Positions 1-7,470 of a DNA stretch of 32,179 nt are shown piece after piece; position 1 is the first letter of the stretch; every line of letters starts with the position of its first letter. A program made the position numbers and the translations under genes. The DNA is from Sedimentisphaerales bacterium. GTDB lineage: Bacteria; Planctomycetota; Phycisphaerae; Sedimentisphaerales; Anaerobacaceae. The notes under the pieces were generated by a model. The model was not told the origin of the DNA. It saw only the letters and a list, made by a program, of their open reading frames with translations, and ran no database searches. Location of the stretch: the NCBI GenBank assembly GCA_030603595.1, contig JAUVXL010000021.1, positions 1 through 32,179 on the forward strand, read 5' to 3'.

Positions 1-69
1 CTCATCTAAGTCTGTAATAATTGCGATGTATTTCGCACGAATCCATTCAGTAATAGTTGTATTTGACAT
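1..69 (-). CDS. N-terminus of probable ISAzo13-type transposase (partial)
   Basis: An ATG at 67-69 on the minus strand opens a frame that stays open to the left window edge, giving 23 residues: start MSNTTITEWIRAKY, end TDLDE. ISAzo13-family transposases typically begin with a short helix of the form 'I..KY..I...LDER.RRLWAA.EA'. The visible stretch fits the part up to LDE. A weak GAG-type ribosome site lies about 5 bases upstream of the ATG. If correct, an insertion sequence occupies the left flank and its end lies between about 70 and 135. The A/T-rich stretch around 100-135 is a candidate end, but the other terminus is outside the window and cannot be compared. Only 23 residues support the call, so another gene remains possible. 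Confidence 0.4.
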   Translation of the reverse strand, partial: MSNTTITEWIRAKYIAIITDLDE

Positions 70-209
70 AAACTCTATATCGGCCAAATCAAACTGTTAA
101 CTGCAATAAATTCGGCAAGTTATTGTTTTACGCCTCCTTAACACACACACCCAGCGACGAGGAAGCAACGATTACGAGGACACCAAGCTAAGATTTGGGG
201 AGACAACAA
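70..209. other. Gap between IS-like gene and phage-tail cassette
   Basis: No ORF is supported here. The stretch at about 95-135 is A/T-rich and may include the terminus of the putative insertion sequence. A short (CA)n-like run lies at about 141-151. The ribosome site of the next gene, GGGGAGA, lies at 197-203. Confidence 0.3.
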
Positions 210-605
210 ATGGGAAGTTTCAGCGACTATTTGGAAAATGAGCTTTTGGACCATTTATTTGGTAAGGGTAGTTACACGCCGCCGGCGATTTACGTGGCGC
301 TGTCAACGGCGGCTCCTCTGGACAACGGTTCGGGATTGGCTGAGCCGAGCGGCAATGGCTATGCGAGGGCTCAAACGGCCGGGACTGATTGGAGTGCGGC
401 GTCCGGCGGGGCTATCGACAACGCCAATGCAATCGTATTCAGCGAGGCAACAGGCAATTGGGGGACTATCACTCACTTCGCTCTTATGGATGCCGCATCG
501 GGAGGTAATCTGCTGGTTGACGGGGCGTTAAGCACATCTAAATCGATCGGCAGCGGAGATACGGCGGAATTTGCAGCCGGCGATCTGGACGTATTGTTGG
601 ATTAG
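210..605 (+). CDS. Phage tail fibre/minor tail protein, Gp80-like
   Basis: The 131-residue product matches the small phage tail protein family often labelled tail fibre or Gp80-like. It starts with 'FSDYLENELLDHLFG', continues with 'YTPPAIYVALSTAAP' and a G-Y-A-R segment, and has the typical 'NWGTITHFALMDAASGGN' and 'FAAGDLDVLLD' ending. The ATG at 210 is preferred because GGGGAGA sits 6 bases upstream; a TTG at 195 would add five residues. It is the first gene of a co-directional cassette, with the next start 20 bases downstream. It probably builds part of a tail tip or fibre. A phage origin is well supported; the exact structural role is inferred. Confidence 0.75.
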   Translation: MGSFSDYLENELLDHLFGKGSYTPPAIYVALSTAAPLDNGSGLAEPSGNGYARAQTAGTDWSAASGGAIDNANAIVFSEATGNWGTITHFALMDAASGGNLLVDGALSTSKSIGSGDTAEFAAGDLDVLLD

Positions 606-625
606 GCACCAAAAGGAGATTAGCA

Positions 626-1102
626 ATGGCAGATATCAAGACAAAATACGCAAGTGCGACAAGCATAACCATCAGCCTTGCATCGCTGGCCGACAACGCC
701 GAGCGCCAAAGCGATGTAGTTGACAACAGCAGCAATCTTTATCTCGATGCGCAAATTCAGTTGAAGGTTAAGACCGGCGGTACGGTTAGCGGGGATAAGG
801 CGGTCTATATCTATGCCTACGGCACAACCGATTCGAGCGGACTGGGCTATTCCGGCGGCGCATCGGGCAGCGATTCGGCTTTCAGCGGCACGCTTGGGAA
901 TACAAAACTGATAGGCGTCATCAGCACGCCGGCATCCGGTACTGCTTACGAATCGGACATAATGAGCGTGGCGGCGGGGTTCGGCGGCTTGCTGCCGAGC
1001 AAGTGGGGAGTCATAGTCGAGAACAAAAGCGGCTCGGCGCTTGACAGCACTGAGAGCAATCACGCCAAGAAGTATGTTGGCATAACGGCACAATCGAGTT
1101 GA
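626..1102 (+). CDS. Putative phage structural protein, unknown family
   Basis: A 158-residue protein starts at ATG 626 behind a good AAAAGGAG ribosome site. It is rich in Gly, Ser, Ala and Thr with alternating hydrophobic residues, suggesting a beta-sandwich virion or tail-accessory protein. No signal peptide, membrane segment or catalytic motif is visible. Its stop at 1100-1102 overlaps the TTG at 1099 and lies just before the ATG at 1105 of the next gene, so translation of the two is likely coupled. Position between a Gp80-like gene and a LamG gene supports a tail or decoration role. I do not recognise the family. Confidence 0.6.
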   Translation: MADIKTKYASATSITISLASLADNAERQSDVVDNSSNLYLDAQIQLKVKTGGTVSGDKAVYIYAYGTTDSSGLGYSGGASGSDSAFSGTLGNTKLIGVISTPASGTAYESDIMSVAAGFGGLLPSKWGVIVENKSGSALDSTESNHAKKYVGITAQSS

Positions 1103-1104
1103 TC

Positions 1105-2664
1105 ATGATCTTAGGCACTAAACATAAGATGAAACCGCCTATGGTGGCGCGGCCTATCGTCGGACACCCTCTGGCCAAGGGTCTTGTCGGGTGCTGGCCG
1201 GCGAATGAGGGTTCCGGTTCAAGGGCTTTCGATGTCAGCGGCTACGGCAACAATGCGACATTCCAGGGCAGTGCCGGATGGCGTTCGAGCCAATTGGGCT
1301 GGGCGATGGATTCGCAAGGCAGCTACAACAATGCAAACACGGCTTTTGACGGGACCCAATACGATGAGTTGACAATAAGTGCGTGGGTTGTTCCTGATCT
1401 GACGATATCGACGCGGTATATTGTGGACAACAGTCCGGGCTCAGCGGGTTTTGGGCTGAGATTAGTCGGGACGGAGTTGGAGTTTTTCTGCTTTAGCGAA
1501 GGCGATGCGGGTCTCGTGGAGAAGCTGAATTTCTTCTCCGCCGGCCAACTTCATCACATCGTAGCCATCCATAACAGCAAGAACATAATCTATGGTGACG
1601 GTGTCTATCTGGACGAGACGAACTCGGCTGTTGGGATTGACAGTTCCGTAGAGCGGATGCAAATCGGTGGAGATTATATCGGCGCCTACGGCTGGGATGG
1701 AGCGATTGTCATTGTCCAGGTATGGAACCGCAGCTTGTCGCCCGGAGAAATTTCCTGGCTCTATCACGAACCGTTTGCGATGTTTGGCAGTCGCATGAGG
1801 TTGGAGTTGCTCTCTACTCTAACGCCGGGCGTCATAAATATAGCCGGCATATCAAGCGGACAATCGAGCGCATCCGGCAGCGTTAGAGTGACAAGAAGGC
1901 TCATCGGTTCGGCGTCGGCTGAATCCGAGGCAACGGCGGGGTTGAGCGTTGGCGATGAGCCGCCGCCGATTTTGTCCGAAATGATGTGGCTCAAGGATGC
2001 GTTGTTTGCGGGTATGACAGCCAATGCGTTCAAGCTGGCGACTGCACTTAGTTTGGGCTGGTTCTGGATGCGGGCGGCCGGCTGCTCTGCACTCTATCGC
2101 GGAGACGAGATGCGCTGCATTGATTTTGAGGACATATTGAGCGTGGGCAATCTGAAGGCGGCCTCTATCTCTCCGCCCGGCTATGTCGAGCATGGCGGCA
2201 ACTCGACTTACTTCTATGTCGTTCGGCGGTTTAATCAATGCGGAGTTGCCGAGCGTACTCTCGCCGCCGCCGTTAAGTTGTCCTTCGATACGGATGGAGA
2301 CCTGGTCGAGCCGCGCCCGAACGATATTTTCACTTCGATAGCCGAAGTGACGGAAGGCGATAAGGTTCGGCTGACCTGGTTCTACAGTGTACTCGAACAG
2401 GAATCCGCCCCGGCGCGCTTCAACATCTATCACGATAACGGCACCGGGCAGATCGATTACGGCAATGCCGTCGCGACGATCGCGTACGAGGGGCGAATGT
2501 TTTACAGCTATAAGAGCGGCGCACTCGGGGCGGGCGGATACCTGTTCGCTATTAGAGCCGAGGATGCCGACGGTGCAGAGAACGATTCGCCGGCATTGTT
2601 GAGAATACAGGCGCCGAGTGGCAGTCCTGATGCGATTGGCATCCTGGATGCCGAGGCTGTCTAA
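1105..2664 (+). CDS. LamG-domain phage tail/adhesin-like protein
   Basis: The product is about 519 residues. Residues about 25-215 form a LamG/concanavalin-A-like jellyroll. Visible marks are 'LVGCWPANEGSGSRAFDVSG', 'LTISAWV', 'LHHIVAIHN' and 'GAIVIVQVWNRSLSPGEI', which are the usual landmarks of LamG_3 domains. A Ser/Ala-rich linker (about 245-285) follows, then a segment of unknown fold, then a fibronectin-III-like region near 395-500 ('DKVRLTWFYSV', 'YLFAIRAEDADGAEND'). LamG domains commonly bind glycans or surface proteins, so this may be the receptor-binding part of the tail. No signal peptide is seen, consistent with a virion protein. The start is uncertain: TTG 1099 overlaps the upstream stop, ATG 1105 is just after it. 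Confidence 0.7.
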   Translation: MILGTKHKMKPPMVARPIVGHPLAKGLVGCWPANEGSGSRAFDVSGYGNNATFQGSAGWRSSQLGWAMDSQGSYNNANTAFDGTQYDELTISAWVVPDLTISTRYIVDNSPGSAGFGLRLVGTELEFFCFSEGDAGLVEKLNFFSAGQLHHIVAIHNSKNIIYGDGVYLDETNSAVGIDSSVERMQIGGDYIGAYGWDGAIVIVQVWNRSLSPGEISWLYHEPFAMFGSRMRLELLSTLTPGVINIAGISSGQSSASGSVRVTRRLIGSASAESEATAGLSVGDEPPPILSEMMWLKDALFAGMTANAFKLATALSLGWFWMRAAGCSALYRGDEMRCIDFEDILSVGNLKAASISPPGYVEHGGNSTYFYVVRRFNQCGVAERTLAAAVKLSFDTDGDLVEPRPNDIFTSIAEVTEGDKVRLTWFYSVLEQESAPARFNIYHDNGTGQIDYGNAVATIAYEGRMFYSYKSGALGAGGYLFAIRAEDADGAENDSPALLRIQAPSGSPDAIGILDAEAV

Positions 2665-2684
2665 AAGGATTGAGGGTATTGCCA

Positions 2685-4514
2685 ATGTCCAATAGAATCG
2701 ACTTTTTTCAATCCGAGCATAGCAAGCTTGCATTAGCGGCAACGACGGTATCCATCGAGATCGACGGGGAGTTATGCCCTGTGGTCGAAGCGGTGGAAAT
2801 TGTTCGTGATGTGTGGCCGGACTTCAGTTGGGCCAGGCTCGCTTACAACCCTGCGCCATACGCGGACGGCGATTCGATTGGGAGCCAAGAGACCGAAGCT
2901 GAGTTTGCGATGGGCCAATCCATCTGCATTCGGCAGAGCTATAACGGTGTGACGCCAGGGGCTGCGACTTTTGGCCTTCCAATATTCTGCGGCCGGATAG
3001 AGGGCATTGAGACAACGCTTGGACCTAAGGGCGAGATGGTGGAGATTGTAGCGAGGGATTTCGGTGCAGAGCTTAGTCGCATCACAGTATATGGACAGCG
3101 AGTGGCGGTGGAAGACGATTCGACTGTGTTCCTGTCGGGTCTCGATACCGTATTCAATCCGGATGGCGAGGCCAATGCAACTTCTGCACCGATTCAGGTT
3201 GGCGGAAGAATCTACAGGGTTTTCTGTGCCGAGTCGTTGAACGGCAAGGGCTGGAAGTATGCCGAAGTAATCGATTATCTGCTCAGCGAATACCTGACCG
3301 GCGGACGATTACAGATACCGCAAAGCGAGCGATTAGCGGCAGTGACCGAGAACCAGATCGTACGGGACCTGGATGTGACGGGATTGAATCTCTTAGAAGC
3401 ACTGCACCGGTGTTGTGAGAGGATTGGCTTGCAGTTCAAGTTTGTGCCGCGGTTGGCCGAGACGGGCCCGATAGAGACTATTGTATTCTACAGGGATGGC
3501 GCCGGCAGAGCGGTTGAGTTGAATTCTCAGCCCAGCGGTGAACGGCTGAGCATATCTAAAACAAACATCGCGAGCATGAGCAGCGTTAAGAACTTCTGGC
3601 CTGTAACGCACAGGTATATCGGGCAGGGCGATTTCAAGGTCTATGAGGCGAGCTTCGAGTTGGTCAAGGCCTGGGATTCGGGCCTGGAGGATACGGACTA
3701 CGACATATTTTCGCCCTCTACGAATCCGGGCTTTTATCAGGTCAAGGATGTGTATCGCAAGTGGTGCCTTAACGAGGCCGGGGACTACAGTGGCCAGCCG
3801 TATAACCAGGGCGATGCCTTTGATTTCTCGAAGGTGTTTGAGGGGGAGAGTTTTGCGCATAGCAGGAGGCGCTTCTGGCCTTCGCTGAGCGCCGATGAGC
3901 AGTGCAAATCGCTTGGCTATTTTCTGGAGGTCTCATACGACGGCGGGGTGAACTGGTGGCAGTATTTGTACGCCTTCAACAATCTGCTCAATGAGTGCGG
4001 GATTTGGCTCAGCAGCGACCAACTCGATGTGGATACGTGGGTGGCGTCCTTGAAAGGGGTGTTGAATTTCAGGATAACGGCCTCGGTGACGAGCGATGAG
4101 CGGGTCTCTGCCACTGTTGCCGACGGGCCGGTGAACTCAACGATCCCGGTGGTCGATCACCTGATCACGCTGCCTCGTCAGTTCAAGTATCGCAAAGTCT
4201 CAGTTCAGAGCATCTTTGCCGGCGGGACGAATGACGGGCTCGGGGTCGCAGACGAGGTTGATAATACGAATGCCCTCTACGAGTACGTCCGTCATAAGGC
4301 TCAAGGCTCGGGCGAGATTATCGAGAGCGTGGACGTGCAAACGCCGTACCTTGCATTTGATTACAGCCTCGGCGACAGGGTGAGTACGAGTCCTCAAAGC
4401 AGGGACCTGCTTTCGGTCAGGAGCGACAATCGCAGCACGAGCACGATTTCGCGTGTGCAAATGGATTTCGCCAAGCAGTGCACGAATCTAAAGATCATTC
4501 GCAAGAGGAACTGA
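2685..4514 (+). CDS. Large phage tail/baseplate-like protein
   Basis: The product is 609 residues from the ATG at 2685, which has GAGGG about 8 bases upstream; a TTG at 2670 would add five residues. The N-terminal part has the pattern 'EIDGELCPVVEAVEIVRD', then 'GRIEGIETTLGPKGEMVEIV' and an 'ARDFGAELSR' segment. This recalls tail hub/baseplate proteins, which contain a 'G.I' strand followed by a 'D....L' helix. Further on, 'VIDYLLSEY' and 'LNLLEALHRCCERIGLQF' fit the same scheme. The C-terminal half is unfamiliar. It follows the LamG gene by 20 bases and is probably cotranscribed with it. Tail assembly is inferred from context and general shape, not from a firm family match. Confidence 0.55.
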   Translation: MSNRIDFFQSEHSKLALAATTVSIEIDGELCPVVEAVEIVRDVWPDFSWARLAYNPAPYADGDSIGSQETEAEFAMGQSICIRQSYNGVTPGAATFGLPIFCGRIEGIETTLGPKGEMVEIVARDFGAELSRITVYGQRVAVEDDSTVFLSGLDTVFNPDGEANATSAPIQVGGRIYRVFCAESLNGKGWKYAEVIDYLLSEYLTGGRLQIPQSERLAAVTENQIVRDLDVTGLNLLEALHRCCERIGLQFKFVPRLAETGPIETIVFYRDGAGRAVELNSQPSGERLSISKTNIASMSSVKNFWPVTHRYIGQGDFKVYEASFELVKAWDSGLEDTDYDIFSPSTNPGFYQVKDVYRKWCLNEAGDYSGQPYNQGDAFDFSKVFEGESFAHSRRRFWPSLSADEQCKSLGYFLEVSYDGGVNWWQYLYAFNNLLNECGIWLSSDQLDVDTWVASLKGVLNFRITASVTSDERVSATVADGPVNSTIPVVDHLITLPRQFKYRKVSVQSIFAGGTNDGLGVADEVDNTNALYEYVRHKAQGSGEIIESVDVQTPYLAFDYSLGDRVSTSPQSRDLLSVRSDNRSTSTISRVQMDFAKQCTNLKIIRKRN

Positions 4515-4529
4515 TGCCTGATGCGAGTC

Positions 4530-4619
4530 GTCATTGCGAGTCCCGGCTCGCCGGGACGTGGCAATCTCATGCGTGCAAGCGGGAGGAGATTGCTTCGTCG
4601 CTTCGCTCCTCGCAATGAC
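4530..4619. repeat. REP/MITE-like inverted-repeat element, GTCATTGCGAG type
   Basis: The outer ends GTCATTGCGAG (4530-4540) and CTCGCAATGAC (4609-4619) are perfect inverted repeats. Inside are a hairpin TCCCGG-CTCG-CCGGGA (4541-4556) and a second pair GCAATCTC (4561-4568) / GAGATTGC (4586-4593). This looks like the short intergenic repeat widespread in several bacterial phyla, whose translation gives the spurious peptide 'SLRGAKRRSNL'. It sits between two phage-type genes and holds no gene of its own. Confidence 0.8.
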
Positions 4620-4678
4620 AGAGAGCCAGCCACACTTGCCATTACAAATACAAGACACAGAATTGGAGATGTAGAACA

Positions 4679-5005
4679 ATGGCGAACTCAACAGATGGTC
4701 AGCAGATTCTGGGGCGGCTTGCTCGTGCAGGCTCGGCGGGCGTTCGGGAGGTCTCGGCTGTTACCTCGCCGGGCGCCAGAGCAGCGGCCTGGGCGGTGAA
4801 GATTAAGAGCCACTCATCGTACAATGTCTATAACGTCATCACGGTAATAATAGGCGCAGCCGGCTCGGTGCCTGCCGAGATAGGGCAGCAGACACAAGCG
4901 GTCAATTTAGGCGAATCGTTTCAGGCCGAGGGGACGCTTGCCGCCGGGACGTTCGCGGTGATGTCCAGGGTCGGCGATAAGAACGTCTTCTATGCAGTGC
5001 CGTGA
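4679..5005 (+). CDS. Small phage-cassette protein, unknown
   Basis: A 108-residue protein has a clear TTGGAGAT ribosome site about 9 bases before the ATG at 4679. It has no signal peptide or membrane segment. The sequence alternates Ala/Gly/Ser/Val-rich strands ('YNVYNVITVIIGAAGSV', 'AEGTLAAGTFAVMSRVG'), which suggests a beta-rich structural protein. It is in the same direction as the tail genes but separated from them by a repeat element. It is probably a minor virion or tail protein; I cannot assign a family. Confidence 0.5.
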   Translation: MANSTDGQQILGRLARAGSAGVREVSAVTSPGARAAAWAVKIKSHSSYNVYNVITVIIGAAGSVPAEIGQQTQAVNLGESFQAEGTLAAGTFAVMSRVGDKNVFYAVP

Positions 5006-5054
5006 TGGGTACGAGGACTGGGAGATGATTCTCGATGTGAGATAGCGTTTATCT

Positions 5055-5124
5055 GTCATTCCGCACTTGATGCGGAATCCAGGAAGCATCGGTCCAGGTG
5101 GATTCCTGCTTGCGCAGGAATGAC
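5055..5124. repeat. 70-bp inverted-repeat element, GTCATTCC type, copy 1
   Basis: The outer ends are GTCATTCC (5055-5062) and GGAATGAC (5117-5124). Two hairpins are nested inside: TTCCGCA-CTTGA-TGCGGAA on the left and ATTCCTGC-TTGC-GCAGGAAT on the right. A second copy of identical length lies at 7384-7453. The element sits between two phage-cassette genes. It belongs to a known kind of short dispersed intergenic repeat; its mobility is not shown here. Confidence 0.8.
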
Positions 5125-5141
5125 AATCGAGAGGGCAAACT

Positions 5142-5402
5142 ATGGCTAACGAAAATTCCAAATCCTGGCAGTTTAATCGGCAGGTGAATGCCTCTACGCT
5201 GGTCCAGCTTGTGCTGCTGGCGTGCTTGATCATCGGCAGTTATGTCAACCTGCAGAGGCAGCTCGATTTATTGCAGCGTGATGTGAGCATGCTGGTGCAA
5301 TGCCAGAAGGATTCCAGCAACAAACTCGAAAACCTATCCGCCAAGAGCATCTCATACGAATACCGCCTGCGGGCGATGGAGAAAGGCGTGACCTATGAAT
5401 AA
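5142..5402 (+). CDS. Small one-TM coiled-coil protein of phage cassette
   Basis: The 86-residue product starts at ATG 5142 behind GAGAGGG. Residues about 18-37 ('STLVQLVLLACLIIGSYV') form one transmembrane helix. After this, about residues 38-80 have heptad-like spacing ('LQRQLDLLQRDVSMLV...KLENLS'), suggesting a coiled coil. Small one-TM coiled-coil proteins occur near the end of phage tail and lysis modules, and also as domesticated accessory proteins. Its last codons overlap the start of a 52-codon ORF at 5395. A holin- or spanin-like role is possible but not supported by a motif. Confidence 0.6.
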   Translation: MANENSKSWQFNRQVNASTLVQLVLLACLIIGSYVNLQRQLDLLQRDVSMLVQCQKDSSNKLENLSAKSISYEYRLRAMEKGVTYE

Positions 5403-5553
5403 TACACTCCAAGACCGCATCAAGAAAGATTTGTGTCCTGATGGCGTTTGGGAGTTGAGTCGTGTTATGAAATCCCTGCTCGGATATTCATACTACACGT
5501 GTCTCTACTCACCGCAAAGAGATGAAGCGGTGCATAAAAAATCCATTGCATGA
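5395..5553 (+). CDS. Possible 52-residue small protein
   Basis: An ATG at 5395 overlaps the stop of the preceding gene by 8 bases. It is preceded by a good GGAGAAAGG ribosome site about 8 bases upstream. The frame reads 52 residues to TGA at 5551-5553, ending three bases before the stop of the convergent radical SAM gene. It begins MNNTLQDRIKKDLCPDG and contains a Tyr-rich centre ('GYSYYTCLY'). No family is recognised. Coupled start, ribosome site and tight packing favour a real gene. Alternatively it could be the remnant of a longer, truncated gene such as a lysis enzyme. Confidence 0.4.
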   Translation: MNNTLQDRIKKDLCPDGVWELSRVMKSLLGYSYYTCLYSPQRDEAVHKKSIA

Positions 5554-5556
5554 GAA

Positions 5557-6651
5557 TCACCACACGACACAGTTGCACTGGCGTGGATTACAAAGTTGTT
5601 TGAGATTTCTCCGGATATTGGGTGTTTCTCTGCAGAGACCGATAGAGACGTTCGCGTCAAAGCCGCGGATGGTGTCGGCCAGAAAGGTGTAGAATTCGAT
5701 TCGTTTTAGCGGCGGATAGCGGAGCTTCCCATCGGAAGCTCCTTTGACAAGATCAGAATCATGTAGCTTTCGAGCTCTGACGCCATAGGCAGCCTGGGCG
5801 AGCCGGAGATGGCCGGGAAGCAACCTTAACATTCCAAGCGTGATATTCTCAGGCTTGATAGTAGTCATGACTTGGCGGATCAGATCAGCGTATGCAGTCC
5901 GCCATTCTTGGTGGAGCATACCCGGGTCAATGCGAAGCCGTATTCTGTAGCCATGATCCTGACAATCCTTGGCCGCCTGAATTCGCTGGCTGAGGCTGGC
6001 GGCGCCGATCTCGTGGGTGTCGATCATTTGCTGGGTATTGACGCTCCAGGAGACAACTGTTTGCCGGTTGGGCTTGAGTTGCAGCAGGTTGGCTATGTTG
6101 TTGCTTTTTGTGAGCAGCATTAGATAGGCATTTGAGAACTCCGAGAAGAACGGGACCAGGCGTGTCGTGAGATTCGTGACGTGATCGAGAGCGAGACTGT
6201 CGAGCATCTCGCCCATGTTGAAGCAGGCTGTACCGTCAGGGCTGGCCGCGGCGCGTCGGATTTGGCTAAACATAGTCTCGTAGTTGATATTGATCTTCAT
6301 GAAGGGATGGTGCTTTCGATAGACGAATGCAAGATAGCAATATGTGCAGTAGAAGGGGCATCCATTTGAAACCGGCACTAACTTATAGTATGGCCGGCAA
6401 AACACATTGGGGCCAAGCCGACCGTCAAAGTATCCTACAAAGGACGAGGTTCGACCGACCATTAGAGTTCTCTTGCCGTCAAGAAGTGCCTGGGCTGCCG
6501 GCGTATCCGCGGAAGGATGGTATCGCTGTTGCTTGATAAGCCGGACCTCTGCGGACGGGAAGAGCTTGACAATGCGCTGTGCCTCAGCGTGCTCAGCAAC
6601 CTTTTCCCACAGCAGTATTGTCTGAGGCTTGAATTGTCTGGATATATCCAT
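5557..6651 (-). CDS. Spore photoproduct lyase-like radical SAM protein
   Basis: The 364-residue product carries the radical SAM cluster motif C98-x3-C102-x2-C105 ('NGCPFYCTYC'), as in the SplB family that repairs UV-induced thymine dimers with S-adenosylmethionine. A further Cys143 in 'TACFNMGEMLDSLALD' lies about where SplB has its hydrogen-donor cysteine (C141 in Bacillus). The typical C-terminal segment with 'CRETPNI' is present. The length is near the family norm. The host is probably not a spore former; many non-spore-formers carry such homologues, with uncertain substrates. The gene faces away from the lipoprotein gene at 6751 and converges on the phage cassette. The family call is good; DNA repair is inferred. 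Confidence 0.75.
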   Translation of the reverse strand: MDISRQFKPQTILLWEKVAEHAEAQRIVKLFPSAEVRLIKQQRYHPSADTPAAQALLDGKRTLMVGRTSSFVGYFDGRLGPNVFCRPYYKLVPVSNGCPFYCTYCYLAFVYRKHHPFMKININYETMFSQIRRAAASPDGTACFNMGEMLDSLALDHVTNLTTRLVPFFSEFSNAYLMLLTKSNNIANLLQLKPNRQTVVSWSVNTQQMIDTHEIGAASLSQRIQAAKDCQDHGYRIRLRIDPGMLHQEWRTAYADLIRQVMTTIKPENITLGMLRLLPGHLRLAQAAYGVRARKLHDSDLVKGASDGKLRYPPLKRIEFYTFLADTIRGFDANVSIGLCRETPNIRRNLKQLCNPRQCNCVVW

Positions 6652-6750
6652 AGCCGAACTTCCCGTATCGCGCTAATCCATGTTTCCGATGCAGGCCAGT
6701 ACTACTATAGCGTATAGAAGCAAGGTTCAGAAAACAGAAAAAGGAGAATA

Positions 6751-7365
6751 ATGATGAGAAAGCTGTCACAGACACACAAGCATTTGACGGGTTTGGGACT
6801 CTACATCATTGCCGGTGTTCTGTTATTGACCGGCTGTGAATCGTTGCGGTTTGGGGTTAATGAGGGGCAGAAGGAAAATGCGTGGCTTCATAACCGCACG
6901 GCTGCTGCTGCGGCTCAGGTTGCTGAGGTCCAGGACAGTTCTGCTGAGCTTCGGGATTTGACGGAATTGAGCGAACTGCAGAGCCGAGCGTTTACGGCCT
7001 ATTTTGGGTTGCCGAATGAGTACCCGGCGGCAAGGACAGTGGATGACATTTTAGCCGATTCGAACAGGCAGCTTGCGACGGAAGCTGTTGAAGATTCCAA
7101 GGCTCGGCCGAGCCCGTGGGACGTGGCCGATGCCGGGCTGGAATTGGGTATCGGGATATGCGCGATTTTAGGTGGGGTGTACGGGACGAAGGCGGCTAAG
7201 TTCCTAAAAGAGGCCGGGGCCAAATCGAAGGCGCTGAAGGAAATCATCACCGGCAACGAACTTTTCAAAAACGCCAACCAAACCCAGACCCAAGCCTTCA
7301 AGCAAGCCCACGCAAACCAATCCCCCGAGACGCGACAGATAGTTGCTCAGGCCAAGGTCGGCTAA
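6751..7365 (+). CDS. Small lipoprotein, unknown function
   Basis: The 204-residue product has a strong AAGGAGAA ribosome site. A lipoprotein signal peptide is visible: charged start, hydrophobic core, lipobox LLTGC with Cys29 as the lipidated residue. The mature part has an Ala-rich helical stretch (about 48-75), a second hydrophobic Gly-rich segment near 129-146 ('LGIGICAILGGVYG') and a Gln/Asn-rich polar tail. The glycine-rich hydrophobic segment resembles the membrane-inserting part of some phage- or colicin-linked small proteins, but no family is recognised. It may be the last gene of the phage-like module or a host envelope protein. It is followed by an inverted-repeat element that may end transcription. 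Confidence 0.65.
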   Translation: MMRKLSQTHKHLTGLGLYIIAGVLLLTGCESLRFGVNEGQKENAWLHNRTAAAAAQVAEVQDSSAELRDLTELSELQSRAFTAYFGLPNEYPAARTVDDILADSNRQLATEAVEDSKARPSPWDVADAGLELGIGICAILGGVYGTKAAKFLKEAGAKSKALKEIITGNELFKNANQTQTQAFKQAHANQSPETRQIVAQAKVG

Positions 7366-7371
7366 TTGATG

Positions 7372-7465
7372 CTCGATGCGTATGTCATTCCGGCCTTGAG
7401 CCGGAATCCAGGAAGGCGAGGCTTGGGTGGATTCCTGCTTGCGCGGGAATGACATACGTATCGAG
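7372..7465. repeat. GTCATTCC-type repeat, copy 2, with extended arms; possible bidirectional terminator
   Basis: The core is 70 bases (7384-7453), with GTCATTCC/GGAATGAC ends and the same two internal hairpins as the copy at 5055-5124. Here the inverted repeat extends outward to 20 bases per arm with one mismatch (7372-7391 against 7446-7465). It lies exactly between convergent genes ending at 7365 (+) and 7471 (minus). The long stem could serve as a two-way transcription terminator, but no clear U-run is present. Confidence 0.7.
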
Positions 7466-7470
7466 TCTGC

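Noticed and set aside
1852-2742. Minus-strand frame (296 codons) under the LamG gene
   Set aside because: Shadow of the LamG protein gene; Arg- and Cys-rich without motif.
4394-4691. Minus-strand frames containing 'SLRGAKRRSN'
   Set aside because: This peptide is the well-known spurious translation of the GTCATTGCGAG-type repeat.
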